From Capra hircus (lineage: Eukaryota; Chordata; Mammalia; Artiodactyla; Bovidae), in NCBI RefSeq assembly GCF_001704415.2, contig NC_030823.1, positions 72,416,458 through 72,480,457 of the forward strand: a stretch of DNA of 64,000 bases, written 5' to 3'. Positions 55,024 through 64,000 of the stretch are shown here, piece by piece (positions within the stretch are counted from its first letter, which is position 1; each line of letters starts with the position of its first letter). Made by a program: the position numbers and the translations under genes. The notes under the pieces were generated by a model, which did not search any database, was not told where the DNA came from, and was given only the letters and a program-made list of their open reading frames with translations.

Positions 55024-55034
55024 AGAGGAAAGGG

Positions 55035-55644
55035 CGAGCTGGGGAGGGCGTGTCAAGGTGAGGCCAGAAAGATGGAGCGAAAAGACACTGTAAGACACCC
55101 AGGAGTGTGTTCTGTGGAAACTGGCAGTGATTTATCAGGGCGTGTTTTGGGATGGCAGACCAGGCAGGACGCTTTTCCGTGCTCCTCCTGTCACCCCACC
55201 TCAGTCATCCAGCTAAATGCTCAGCCAGTAGCCCTGAAACTGATGTCCCTCTGTCCCTGCTCTTAGGGGGCTGTGCCTGGGGTGGGATTTATACCATCTT
55301 GCCCCCTGCATGGCCCTGTCTTGGTGGAAGCTTGGCTGAGCATCTGAATTCACCTCCCAGAGCAAAAGGAAGACAGATTCTGAGCCAGACTGTTTGAGCT
55401 CCACTTAGCTGAACTGCATTTCCAAAGTGTCCAGGTTCAGGGGCTTCAAGCAACGTCCCTGTGATTGATACCTAAAGCTTGATGTGGCTGATCCTGCCCA
55501 CTGGTCTCTCCGGGACTCATCGAATAAGGAAAAAGCGATGTGAGCAAAATCTCTCCTGCAAGCCCACCGTATCAGGGAGGTTGAGCTCCTTCACTGTTCT
55601 TTCTCTGTTTCCCTTTCATTTCCTTTTATGTTGGTGCCTTTCCT
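55035..55644. other. unassigned sequence
   Basis: No element or exon recognised. Several overlapping short frames without motifs. Confidence 0.35.
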
Positions 55645-55808
55645 GATAATCAGCATCAGTAATTGAATGGTAATTGTGTTCGGGCATCTAGTACATTCAT
55701 ATTGCCCTGAAAGTATCTGTTTATCTGCTTAATAACAAACTAACAGCAGTGTTAATATGATAATGATAATCTGCATTATTAGTTGAATGCTAATTGTGTT
55801 TGAGGCAC
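55645..55808 (+). repeat. two diverged 44-bp direct repeats at 120-bp spacing
   Basis: Blocks 55645-55688 and 55765-55808 start gataatc and share ttgaatg and taattgtgtt at matching positions, about 80% identical by eye. The intervening DNA is AT-rich and unique. Confidence 0.6.
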
Positions 55809-56476
55809 CGTGCTAGACGTGCACACAGATAAGCTTGACACCTCACATGAGCTTGCATGATTATGCCAGGAGCAGAGGGAGGTTCCAAACCCAGAACGCC
55901 CTGTGCCCTAAGACAGATCTGTTCTCTGTTCTACATGAATGATGGACTGTTTTCCACTCACCCCTTCGAGATTTTAGCAATGCTATTCACTTGTCAACAG
56001 GTTGCCCCTGCATTTTAATTTCCTCTTGCTCAGCAGCAGGTGGTGGGACAGGGGCACAGCTGATTTCTGAACCAATTTTCCCTTCAGGGAGTGGCTTTGG
56101 CGTCTCGCCCAGTGACTTCTCTGTGTGGAAGTCACACTGTCCGCCTGGCAGTGGTGCTGAGCCCAGGTCTCTCCCTTGGCCTGCGGGAAGTCCACCGCCT
56201 TTGGCCAGGAGCGCCCTTGCTTGGCTGCTTCTGGGAGGATTTGATGGGATGGCCATTTCCCACTGCAAAGGGTCAGACCGAATGGGTCAGAGAATCCAGA
56301 CCTTGCCCTTACTGGAGCTTCTCTCTTCTCTCTGCTTAGGAACTAACTCCCGCAGTGCAATGTAAAACAGAGGCGATATCTACTGGCATCAGACCTTCAA
56401 TTTCTTACAAAACTTCTGGAGCCTGAGGTGTTCCATGGAGACCAGGACCTCACAAGCCCAGCTGGGTCCTTCATGG
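55809..56476. other. unassigned sequence
   Basis: No named repeat. A 124-codon plus frame (55991-56365) lacks a known motif. Confidence 0.35.
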
Positions 56477-56570
56477 CAGAGGTCCCCAACCCCTGAGTCA
56501 CAGACCAGTATGGGTCCGTGGCCTGTTACGAACCAGGCCACACAGCAGGCGGTGAGGACAGGTAAGTGAG
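56477..56570 (+). mobile_element. hAT-type element end
   Basis: cagaggtccccaacccctga then ggtccgtggcctgttacgaa then cacacagcaggcggtgag is the terminus of a well-known mammalian hAT repeat. Only about 95 bases remain. Confidence 0.6.
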
Positions 56571-56587
56571 CAGAGCCTTAGGAGAGT

Positions 56588-58345
56588 GTTCTCAAAGTGC
56601 AGTGTTTGAATCCCTGGATGTCCCTAAGACTCTTTCAGGATATCTAGGAGATCAAACCACATTTTTTTTTTTTACATGTATAAAACAAGAAATGAAACAT
56701 GATTTTATTTAAGGCAGTACTGGGCTACTTCACAAGTCATTACCTCAAATATTTATACTGCTCCACACTACTAGTTTCCACATTCACAAAAGATTTTTTA
56801 AAAATACCAAATGCTTAAAATCTTTGATGTAGCAAATTCTTTATTCACATTTCCATTATATTTCATGGAGTCATAGTAACCATATCCAATTAGAAGTACT
56901 GAAAAAAAAGAACAGTAGCCATAGGAAATTGCTAAGGAGTCTGCTCTAATTTCACATGAATACCACCCAAAAAATCCTGGAGGATAAATTTACAAAAAGC
57001 AGAGAAAGGTGTTGATATAATGTGTCTACTTCATGAAAAGCAATTTTCTTGTGGATAAATGTTTTATGTAAAAATTAATGAACTATGACAGTCTCTAGAC
57101 TTCAGTTCAGTTCAGTTCAGTCGCTCAGTCGTGTCCGACTCTTTGCGACCCCATGAATCACAGCACGCCAGGCCTCCCTGTCCATCACCAACTCCCGGAG
57201 TTCACCCAAACCCACATCCCTCGAGTCGGTGATGCCATCCAGCCATCTCATCCTCTGTCGTCCCCTTCTCCTCCTGCCCCCAATCCCTCCCAGCATCAGA
57301 GTCTTTTCCAATGAGTCAACTCTTCACATGAGGTGGCCAAAGTACTGGAGTTTCAGCTTCAGCATCATTCTCTCCAAAGAAATCCCAGGGCTGATCTCCT
57401 TCAGAATGGACTGGTTGGATCTCCTTGCAGTCCAAGGGACTCTCAAGAGTCTTCTCCACCACCACAGTTCAAAAGCATCAATTCTTCAGTGCTCAGCCTT
57501 CTTCACAGTCCAACTCTCACATCCATATATGACCACAGGAAAAACCATAGCCTTGACTAGACTAGTTCAAAAAATTCTTAACTTAATAAAAGAGCAGTTT
57601 TAAAAACTTGATCACTGAGTTAAAAATTAAAATTCCAAATGTAAAAAAAGACAGTGTTCATGCAAATACTAAAATATTATTTTCCTTTCCCACCGTGTTG
57701 ACATTTGCGCTGGTTCTGACAGCGCAGTGGTGGGCGAGTCGGCTGGCACCTTAGCAGGACTCAAGCCGCGGCACCAAACGTACTAGGAATCCTGTTTTTC
57801 ACCACAACACATTTGCTGAGGGGAAAAATAAAACTTTGGGTTTCCTTAAGACACCTTCATTGGGTTCTTCAAAATATTTTGTATGGCAAAATAAGAAGTG
57901 TCCATAAAGCACTCTGCCGTATGTCAAAGTACCATGAACATCTGTGGAAAAGCAGCTGTGAGCTTTCCCCATGGAACGCCATGTTTACCTGAAAGAATGG
58001 CTGATAGGCAAAATACCATTATTCATACTTGGGCATTTAGCAGGCATTTTCTAAGAAAGGCCTGACATGGGCCAGCCAATCCAGGGAGAGCAACTGACAA
58101 TATTGTTGACAAGAAGAAAACTGAGCTTTCAAGTGAAAATCAGACTTTTGAAGAAATTCTAACTACCACTGTAAGTTTGATAGCTCCCCAGTTCTTAAGA
58201 TTTTGAGACTGATGGTGGTATTAATTGTTGCAACTTTTTTGGGAATGTTATATAATGAACTGTGTCAACAATTGGAGGATCTGCATAAATCAATGAACGA
58301 AAATAGTTTCCAAATGACCAGAGCATACTGTTAGAAAATCATGCA
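56588..58345 (+). mobile_element. hAT-Charlie transposon relic with transposase remnants, split by BovB
   Basis: The left part (about 56588-56690) has a Charlie-like end (gttctcaaagtgcagtg, gactctttcaggatatctag). After the BovB, from about 57680 the sequence follows a Charlie-family transposase gene: cagtggtgggcgagtcggct, gtccataaagcactctgccg, atggaacgccatgtttacct, ggatctgcataaatcaatga, atgaccagagcatactgtt. Frame is repeatedly broken, so no transposase can be made. The middle (56700-57090) is too diverged to assign confidently. Confidence 0.6.
57102..57556 (-). mobile_element. BovB 3' fragment with short target duplication
   Basis: Reverse-complement BovB from ttcag repeats to the aaccatagccttga region. 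ctagact at 57095-57101 and 57557-57563 is the likely 7-base duplication. It interrupts the Charlie relic. Confidence 0.9.
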
Positions 58346-58804
58346 TGGATGCATACCTTTACTTGTTGGATTTCTCTACCATCAGCTTGAGTTTAAATTT
58401 TGCAAGTTTGCTAAGTCACTAAGTTATTCTTTTTCATGTGTTTTCCAGCTTCTAAAATGTTGTTGCTTGCTTGTGTTTGAGCGTTTAGGTTTTAAATCCT
58501 TTTGCAGTAGTACAAGTGAGATTTTGGGAAAGAAGAAATGTGTGTCTAAACTATGTGTCTAATCTGTCATAAGAATTTAGAAGTATTTTTTTTTCCCTTT
58601 GAATGGATTAAAATCACCTGAGGTGGTCTAAAATGACCAGATTTTCCGTTGTCCTTTCTACCAACCCCACTTTTAGAGCCTGCTCTGCAGATAGACGTGT
58701 GTGTATTCATATGTGCATTTGAAAGAGAGGGAAGTCATGTGTGCAGATAGATTTCCAGTCCTATAATTTTTTACCATTGGTTTCACGGTCATTTTTTCAA
58801 CTAC
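58346..58804. other. unassigned AT-rich sequence
   Basis: It may include further Charlie-derived sequence, but nothing diagnostic was seen. T-run near 58588. Confidence 0.3.
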
Positions 58805-58941
58805 AGTGAAAGTGAAAGTTGCTCAGTCGTGTCTGACTCTTTGCAACCGCGTGGGCTATGCAGTCCATGGAATTCTCCAGACGAGAATACTGAGTGGGTA
58901 GCCTTTCTCTTCTCCAGGGGATTTTCCCAGCCCAGGGACCA
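58805..58941 (-). mobile_element. Bov-tA SINE, tRNA-like head missing
   Basis: Reverse-complement A-unit: gctcagtcgtgtctgactct to ccaggggattttcccagccc; it stops inside the B-box region. Confidence 0.85.
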
Positions 58942-58944
58942 AAC

Positions 58945-59250
58945 TATCTTTTAAATGTCTGTTGTATGTCATGCATGTTAACAGATGTGCAAGGATGTAA
59001 CTTGCTATAGTTCCTTTCCTCAGAGAATTTCTACTATGGAGAAAGAAAAATTTTAAACTCTTGGAATAGTACAGTGTGATACATAACTGATTGAAATTGC
59101 AAGGTGTTGGGACGAGGTGGTCTAGAACTGAACAAGGGGAGTGAGAGGAGGGTTGGGTAGGTAAGGGTTTAGAGAGGCAAGAGGCAGTGAGCCCCAAGGG
59201 CAAACTTTGGAGGGGAGAAGTGGAGAGGACATTCTAGGAGGGGGAACTCG
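58945..59250 (-). mobile_element. L2 fragment
   Basis: Diverged reverse-complement L2-like sequence: gtctgttgtatgtcatgcat, then ttcctttcctcagagaattt. Confidence 0.4.
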
Positions 59251-59369
59251 GCGTATACCCTCCCTGGCCTGTTGAGTTCTAGCTACGCTAGCCTTTCATA
59301 TGACTGGCTGGTTTCTGTCCTCTTGCAGAAATCTGCTCACGTTGAGTGCCCACTGGCATCCTTCTCCCA

Positions 59370-59590
59370 TTTTTTCTTTAGTTCACTTTGAACTCAATGA
59401 AATTTTACTTCCTTGAGAAAGCTCTCCTTGATCCCCTCAATCCAGATTACCCACCCCTCCACCTGTGACCAAGCGTTCTAGTCTCACATTATGCGTCAAG
59501 CTTCTCGTTCTCTCCAACTGGTAATTGTACACGTATTTGTGTGATTATTTGTCTGACTTCCATTTTTCACATTCAACAGGAAGTTCCAGG
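59370..59590 (+). mobile_element. L2 fragment
   Basis: Plus-strand L2: cttgagaaagctctccttga, then gattatttgtctgacttcc. Confidence 0.55.
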
Positions 59591-59619
59591 ATGGAACTTG
59601 TCAAAGTGAGATCTAAAGA

Positions 59620-59730
59620 AATAGTTACGTCAGAATCAGCCAGGTGCTTAGGAATATGATGCAGATTCCCAGAACCACCCTGGTCTCACCGGATCTGAAT
59701 CTCTGAGTGGAGCTTAGGAATCTGTCCTTC
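59620..59730 (+). mobile_element. hAT (MER5-like) fragment
   Basis: gatgcagattcccagaacca, then ggatctgaatctctgagtgg, then cttaggaatctg resembles a MER5-type element core. Confidence 0.5.
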
Positions 59731-61971
59731 AGTCATTTCCTGAATGATGCCCATTGTCCACCGCCCGGTCTGCCACTGTCTGCAGCTATGAAATGGACTT
59801 GGGTACCGGTTATCAGAGGGAACTGCCCACAAGGACCTGAGGATTTTGTGGGAAGATGAAACAGCATGAGGAATCTCATTCTCAGAAGGTCTGTAAACGC
59901 AGTGTGAATTTTCCATCAGATGGCTAGATTTAAGAAGTTCTTCCTTAGCCCACACCAGGAAGATCTGTGAAATGAATGTACTTCTTTATTGTGCCCACAG
60001 GAGGTCAGTGAAACATTAGGCCTATCTGTTTTTTTAAATAAAATTCAGAACAGAAGAATTTTGAACAGTGCTGTTTTAGAAGTAGACTGCTTCCACATTA
60101 CAAAGGATAAGCCTTATTTACTAATAGGCTTCTTGCGTGAGTGTTTGAGTTTCTGTGCAGCCAAAAATCCAGCAGTGCCCTGCTCTTCATAGAGAAAGGT
60201 ACATTAGCTTTCAGGTTCATAAACTTTAATCCATCAGTAGGCTTTCTAAAGTAGCTGTCCTTGGAGCTCTGGGAGTCATTTTAAGGCAGAGAAAATTCTC
60301 TGCTTTAAATTGCTCTAGGTCTCCTCTTGAGAAGAGTTCAAGATGTCTGGCATTTCTTGATTCAATGTCCCCCCAATGGACCAGGGACAGACGGATGATT
60401 AGCTGAGCGTAGAAATGGGATAATGGAGGCTCAGAGAGGCTAGACCACAGGACTGGATGCACACAGCAGGGCAACGGAGAGCAGAAGGTGGGCCCACTGC
60501 CCCATCATCTGGGGCCGTCCTTCTGAGCTGTGATTCACGTTCTAGGGTGTTCAAGCCAACTGTTCTCTTAGCCCATCCATCCCGTTTGTCTTTCATCGAG
60601 CTGCTGTCTGGAGCTCAGCAGTTGGGCTTTTCCCTAGCTCGGTTTCCTTTTCATGGTCATCAGATGAGAGTGGACGAAGCAGGATTAGGGAAGAACCCAT
60701 CGTGGTGGGTCCAGGGATCTACCCCCACTTTCTGAGCACTTGTCACTGCCCCAGCATAAGACCTAGACTTGCCCTGGGGGTTGGCCACAGCGACTCCTCA
60801 CTCAGGCGAGCCCTCTGAGGCTGCAGGGCTCTGATGGGTTTCCTCCCCTCACCTCTTTTATTTTAGACACATGCAAACGGCTTCATGACCAACACATCAC
60901 AGATCCAGACAGTGCCAGGTCATAAATACCTGACTCCAGGTGAAAGATCGTGCTGATCTACACTAACCAACTCATGAATTTATTAATTAGGTCACTTGTC
61001 AGATGACGTAAGAGGACCTTCTCCTTGCCAGGCTTTTTCCCAGGTCCTCAGGGTCTCAGAGACGCGCAAGATGAGGGCTCCGCTGTGAAGGAAACTGTTT
61101 CAAGGAGAGGAGGATGCCTATAAAACCAGTCATGACTGAGTTACATTCTGAAAATTGCTACAATAGGTGTATATCTGGGAGAAAAGAGAAACATAAGCAA
61201 GAGGACTTCTCTCACCTGCAGGGGATAAACTGATAAATGACACTTTTTACACATCCTTGAGAACATCCCAGCGAAGATTTGTGGCTGTTGTGGAGTGAAA
61301 GAAAAGGCGAGAAGTGAAATGGGCTCCCTCCCTTACAAGACTCCCTGCGGGACTGGTGGAATAAGGTGGACCAGTTCTGCTGAGTGGGATGTGATGGCAA
61401 GTTCGGTGTGAAGGGCTCCTACCCTTGGAGCCTTCCTGGACAGAGGGGAGTCTTCCAGATTGCAGAGGGGGATGGTCCCGTTCCCCACCATCCCCTTCCC
61501 AAGAGTCGTTGGTCAGAGTAGAGGTCCTGATTGAATCCTGAGTACCGGTTCCCCTGGACTGACAAAGAGGCCCATCTGGCTGAGCCACAGGAAGGCAAGG
61601 CCTGCCCAGGACTGGTCTATATCTGTTCTACATTCTGCGGGCTGACAACTTCTCCCATCACACAAACCTTTCTTTTTCCTCCCCTCTCTCGACTCCCTCT
61701 CATTAGATGACCAGCTCATCCTTGTTGGCCTGGGATTACCTCCCTTTTCAGACTGAAATTCCTGTGTCCCAGGAACCCCCCTCAGTCCTGGGTAATCTGG
61801 AATGCTTGATCATTCTTTTGTTTTGTCACCAATGAATGAGAAGGACCCAACTAGACAGAGAGCGCCAGGCTGGCTCTGAGGCACCCTGGACTCTGTGTCC
61901 ACATCCATGCCCAACTGATCTGCTAAGTAGCAAGGATGATTTCTCTAGCAAAACCCATGGCTAGTTTCAAA
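59731..61971. other. long unassigned block, no gene recognised
   Basis: About 2.2 kb without a named transposon. AT-rich near 59980-60180 and GC-richer after. The stretch 60880-61020 has aatttattaattaggtcact and gatgacgtaaga (homeodomain- and CRE-like cores). Frames up to 113 codons have no known motifs. Diverged old repeats may be hidden. Confidence 0.35.
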
Positions 61972-61976
61972 GCAAG

Positions 61977-62630
61977 TGTGTTGTTTTCCTAGGGCCACCT
62001 TAATAAAGTACCACCACCTTAGAGTGGCTAAAAAGAGCAAAATCTTACTGTCTCACAATAGTGGAGGCTCAAAGTCCAAGATCAAGGTGCCAATTTTCTT
62101 CTGAAACCAGAAGGGGAGAGTCATTCCTTGCTCTTCCTAGTTTCTGGTGAAGTGAAAGTCTTTCAGTCATGTCTGACTCTTAGTGACTTCTTGGACTATA
62201 GCCTGCCAGGCTCTTCTGTCCATGGAATTCTCCAGGCAAGAATACTGGAGTGGGTAGCTGTTCCCTTCTCCAGGGGATCTTCCCAATCCAGGGACTGAAC
62301 ACGGGTCTCCTGCTTTGCAGGCGGATTCTTTACAGTCTGAGCCACCAGGGAAGCCCTGGCCTCCGGCGGTGGCCAGTGATGCTTGGCTTGCAGCTGCCGC
62401 ACCTCAGTCTCTGCCTCTGCTGCCATGACTGTGTTCGTCCCGTGTATCTCTCTCTCTCTTATCTCTATAAGGATACCAGTCAAATTGGATGAGGGTCCAC
62501 CCTGTCCAGTATGACCTCCTCTTAACTAATGACATCCACAGTGACCTTATTTCCCAACAAGGTTATGTTCCAAGGCGTGGGGGTTAGAACTTCAGCATAT
62601 CATTTGGGGGATACAAGTCAGCCCATAACA
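61977..62630 (-). mobile_element. MaLR LTR, complete, with 5-bp target duplication and SINE insertion
   Basis: Reverse-complement MLT1/MST-type LTR: ttttcctagggccaccttaa at one end; aggataccagtcaaattgga, cctcctcttaactaatgaca and gatacaagtcagcccataac toward the other. TG and CA ends are flanked by gcaag at 61972-61976 and 62631-62635. A Bov-tA lies inside. Confidence 0.75.
62149..62356 (-). mobile_element. Bov-tA SINE inside MaLR LTR
   Basis: Reverse-complement Bov-tA from agtgaaagtctttcagtcat to the head gccaccagggaagccc. Confidence 0.9.
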
Positions 62631-62843
62631 GCAAGTGGGGAAGGATGGATCAGGGCCCCTTTCTTTAAAAGGTGGCTGTGTACACAGAAGGCATTAAGGC
62701 ATTCATAGAGTTTGCCTCAGATCACTAAATTGGCCTTTGGGGGAGCTCTCTTTCTGTTCCTGTCTTTTGTTTTTGTTTCTGAATGTTTCTTCTTTCATCT
62801 GTTCCTCTGCTTTTTCCTTTTCCCATTCCCCAACCTCCACTAA

Positions 62844-63121
62844 CGGAGAAGGCAATGGCGCCCCACTCCAGCACTCTTGCCTGGAAAATCTCATGGACGG
62901 AGGAGCCTGGTAGGCTATAGTCCATGGGGTCGCTAAGAGCTGGACACAACTGAGCGACTTCACTTTCACTTTTCACTTTCATGCACTGGAGAAGGAAATT
63001 GCAACCCACTCCAGTGTTCTTGCCTGGAGTATCCCAGGGACAGAGGAGCCTGATGGGCTGCCGTCTATGGGGTTGCACAGAGTCGGATACAACTGACGTG
63101 ACTTAGCAGCAGCAGCAGCAG
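62844..63121 (+). mobile_element. BOV-A2 SINE, full-length dimer with 13-bp target duplication
   Basis: Dimer with central linker and cag tail. Flanks caacctccactaa (62831-62843) and caacctccattaa (63122-63134) match 12 of 13. Confidence 0.93.
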
Positions 63122-63134
63122 CAACCTCCATTAA

Positions 63135-63659
63135 GCTGCTGCTCCCAGTCCCCCCTACCCCAACCCCCTCACCCCCCAGTCTATACCTTCCTGTAGGAAA
63201 GCTCTCTGCTTTCATAGTTCCAGGACTTACCACAACCTTCATCTCAGCTTGAACCCTTTCCTTACAGTCATTGCTTTTTACTTTCAATCCTGGGGTCTAC
63301 AGAAGGGCTGGAGGTGTGTTGGTGATAAAGGCAAGAAGATTTCATACAAAAGAGTATCGCTGAACAATAAGATGTAATCTGCCCAGAGCTTTCTTTATTC
63401 CTTTGATATCTTCTTCATGTTGTGTTTTTCTTACATGATTTCATTTAGGAAAGGAGTTCTGTTTTAAAAAAGAGAGACAGAAGAGAGGAAATTACATCTC
63501 TAAGACATACAGTGAGAGGAGTCTTCTGCTTGTAAGGTTGATAGTTCAAGCGGGTAGTGACTCGGAGAGGTGCTAGAGAGCTGAGTAAGCATTCATTCAG
63601 TGTTAACACTGGCCTGAGACACACGTTAAATATGTGAAATCTCACTCAACCTTAACTTG
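63135..63659. other. unassigned sequence
   Basis: C-rich patch at about 63145-63180. No recognised element or exon. Confidence 0.35.
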
Positions 63660-63772
63660 TCCTTTTTTTTTGCATGGCTTGTGAGATCTTATTTTTCCCC
63701 ACCAGGGTTTGAACCTGGGGCCTCAGCAGTGAAAGTGCAGAGTCCCAACCACTGGACCCACAGGGAGTTCCC
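63660..63772 (-). mobile_element. tRNA-Glu-derived SINE (CHR-2-like)
   Basis: Reverse complement with accagggtttgaacctgggg, ctcagcagtgaaagtgcag, agtcccaaccactggacc and cagggagttccc, as in CHR-2 SINEs. The B-box resembles a tRNA, but this is not a tRNA gene. Confidence 0.8.
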
Positions 63773-63955
63773 AACATGTCCTTTCATAAAAAGCTAAGTG
63801 GAGTCCATCAAGGCAAACAAATGCAAGAGTCCTCAGCATTTAAAGGGCAGGATTTGCGTGGTGAAGCCTGGTTTCAGAATCACTATGTCCTCTCCTCACT
63901 CCCACAGATACTGAAGTCTGTGGTGCTCTTGTCCTTTCTATAAAACAGGGTAGGT

Positions 63956-64000
63956 CAGTCCTCTGCATCCTGATTGGATTCAGTTGGCTGAATCCGTGGA
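63956..64000 (+). mobile_element. possible Tigger-group transposon end, cut by window edge
   Basis: cagtcctctgcatcctgatt then cagttggctgaatccgtgga resembles a Tigger-type terminal region. Only 45 bases are visible. Confidence 0.35.

Noticed and set aside
55005..55025. CAG run as a coding or disease-type triplet repeat
   Set aside because: It is the standard BOV-A2 SINE tail.
63660..63772. tRNA-like B-box sequences, here and in all Bov-tA/CHR copies, as tRNA genes
   Set aside because: They sit in SINE bodies with SINE tails; they cannot be folded into complete tRNAs from the visible sequence.

Overview
This window looks like nuclear DNA of a ruminant, most likely a bovid. The evidence is about a dozen BovB (RTE-type) LINE copies and more than twenty tRNA-derived Bov-tA, BOV-A2 and CHR-type SINEs. 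These lie over an older mammalian layer of L1, L2, MIR, MaLR LTRs, hAT and Tigger relics. Species (cattle, sheep, goat, buffalo) cannot be told from sequence alone.

No intact protein-coding gene or exon could be recognised, and no convincing tRNA, rRNA, CRISPR array or operon-like layout is present. The short open frames I checked are antisense or sense readings of SINEs and LINEs, or chance frames in non-repetitive DNA. The one gene-derived feature I can name is a decayed processed pseudogene of the mitochondrial ATP synthase f subunit (ATP5MF) at about 13.05-13.44 kb, landed inside an old L1. The window therefore reads as intergenic or deep-intronic DNA.

Layout. 0.2-0.6 kb: LTR with a duplicated CCAAT-box block. 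4.1-5.5 kb: L2 carrying a SINE and a Tigger-like transposon; the transposon holds a second copy of a neighbouring L2 segment and a BovB tail. 5.7-6.0 kb: unique sequence with a small CpG cluster and homeodomain-like sites. 10-12.6 kb: longest BovB copy, with a dead reverse transcriptase. 13-14.2 kb: L1, ATP5MF pseudogene and MaLR LTR. 16.2-18.1 kb: repeat-poor. 21.4-24.8 kb: LTR/ERV fragments with a BovB insertion. 25.05-26.05 kb: two BovB tails as a close inverted pair. 27.6-30.2 kb: SINE composite, pyrimidine tract and MaLR with BOV-A2. 34.2-35.0 kb: L1. 36.5-37.4 kb: long L2. 39.3-40.6 and 42.4-42.9 kb: unique AT-rich DNA with candidate conserved elements. 44.0-45.1 kb: BovB with an exceptionally long target duplication. 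46.0-49.8 and 50.75-51.65 kb: L1. 52.6-53.6 kb: repeat-free block. 56.5-58.3 kb: hAT-Charlie transposase relic split by BovB. 59.7-62.0 kb: mostly unique. 62.0-62.6 kb: complete MaLR LTR. 62.8-63.1 kb: full-length BOV-A2. The window ends in a CHR SINE and a possible Tigger end.

The genes do not work together here because there are none to link. The informative content is the insertion history (nested elements, target-site duplications, templated copies, palindromes) and several unique blocks that may be regulatory. I found no evidence of an undescribed multi-gene system. Repeat family names come from recognising consensus features by eye; a RepeatMasker run with a ruminant library would settle names and edges.
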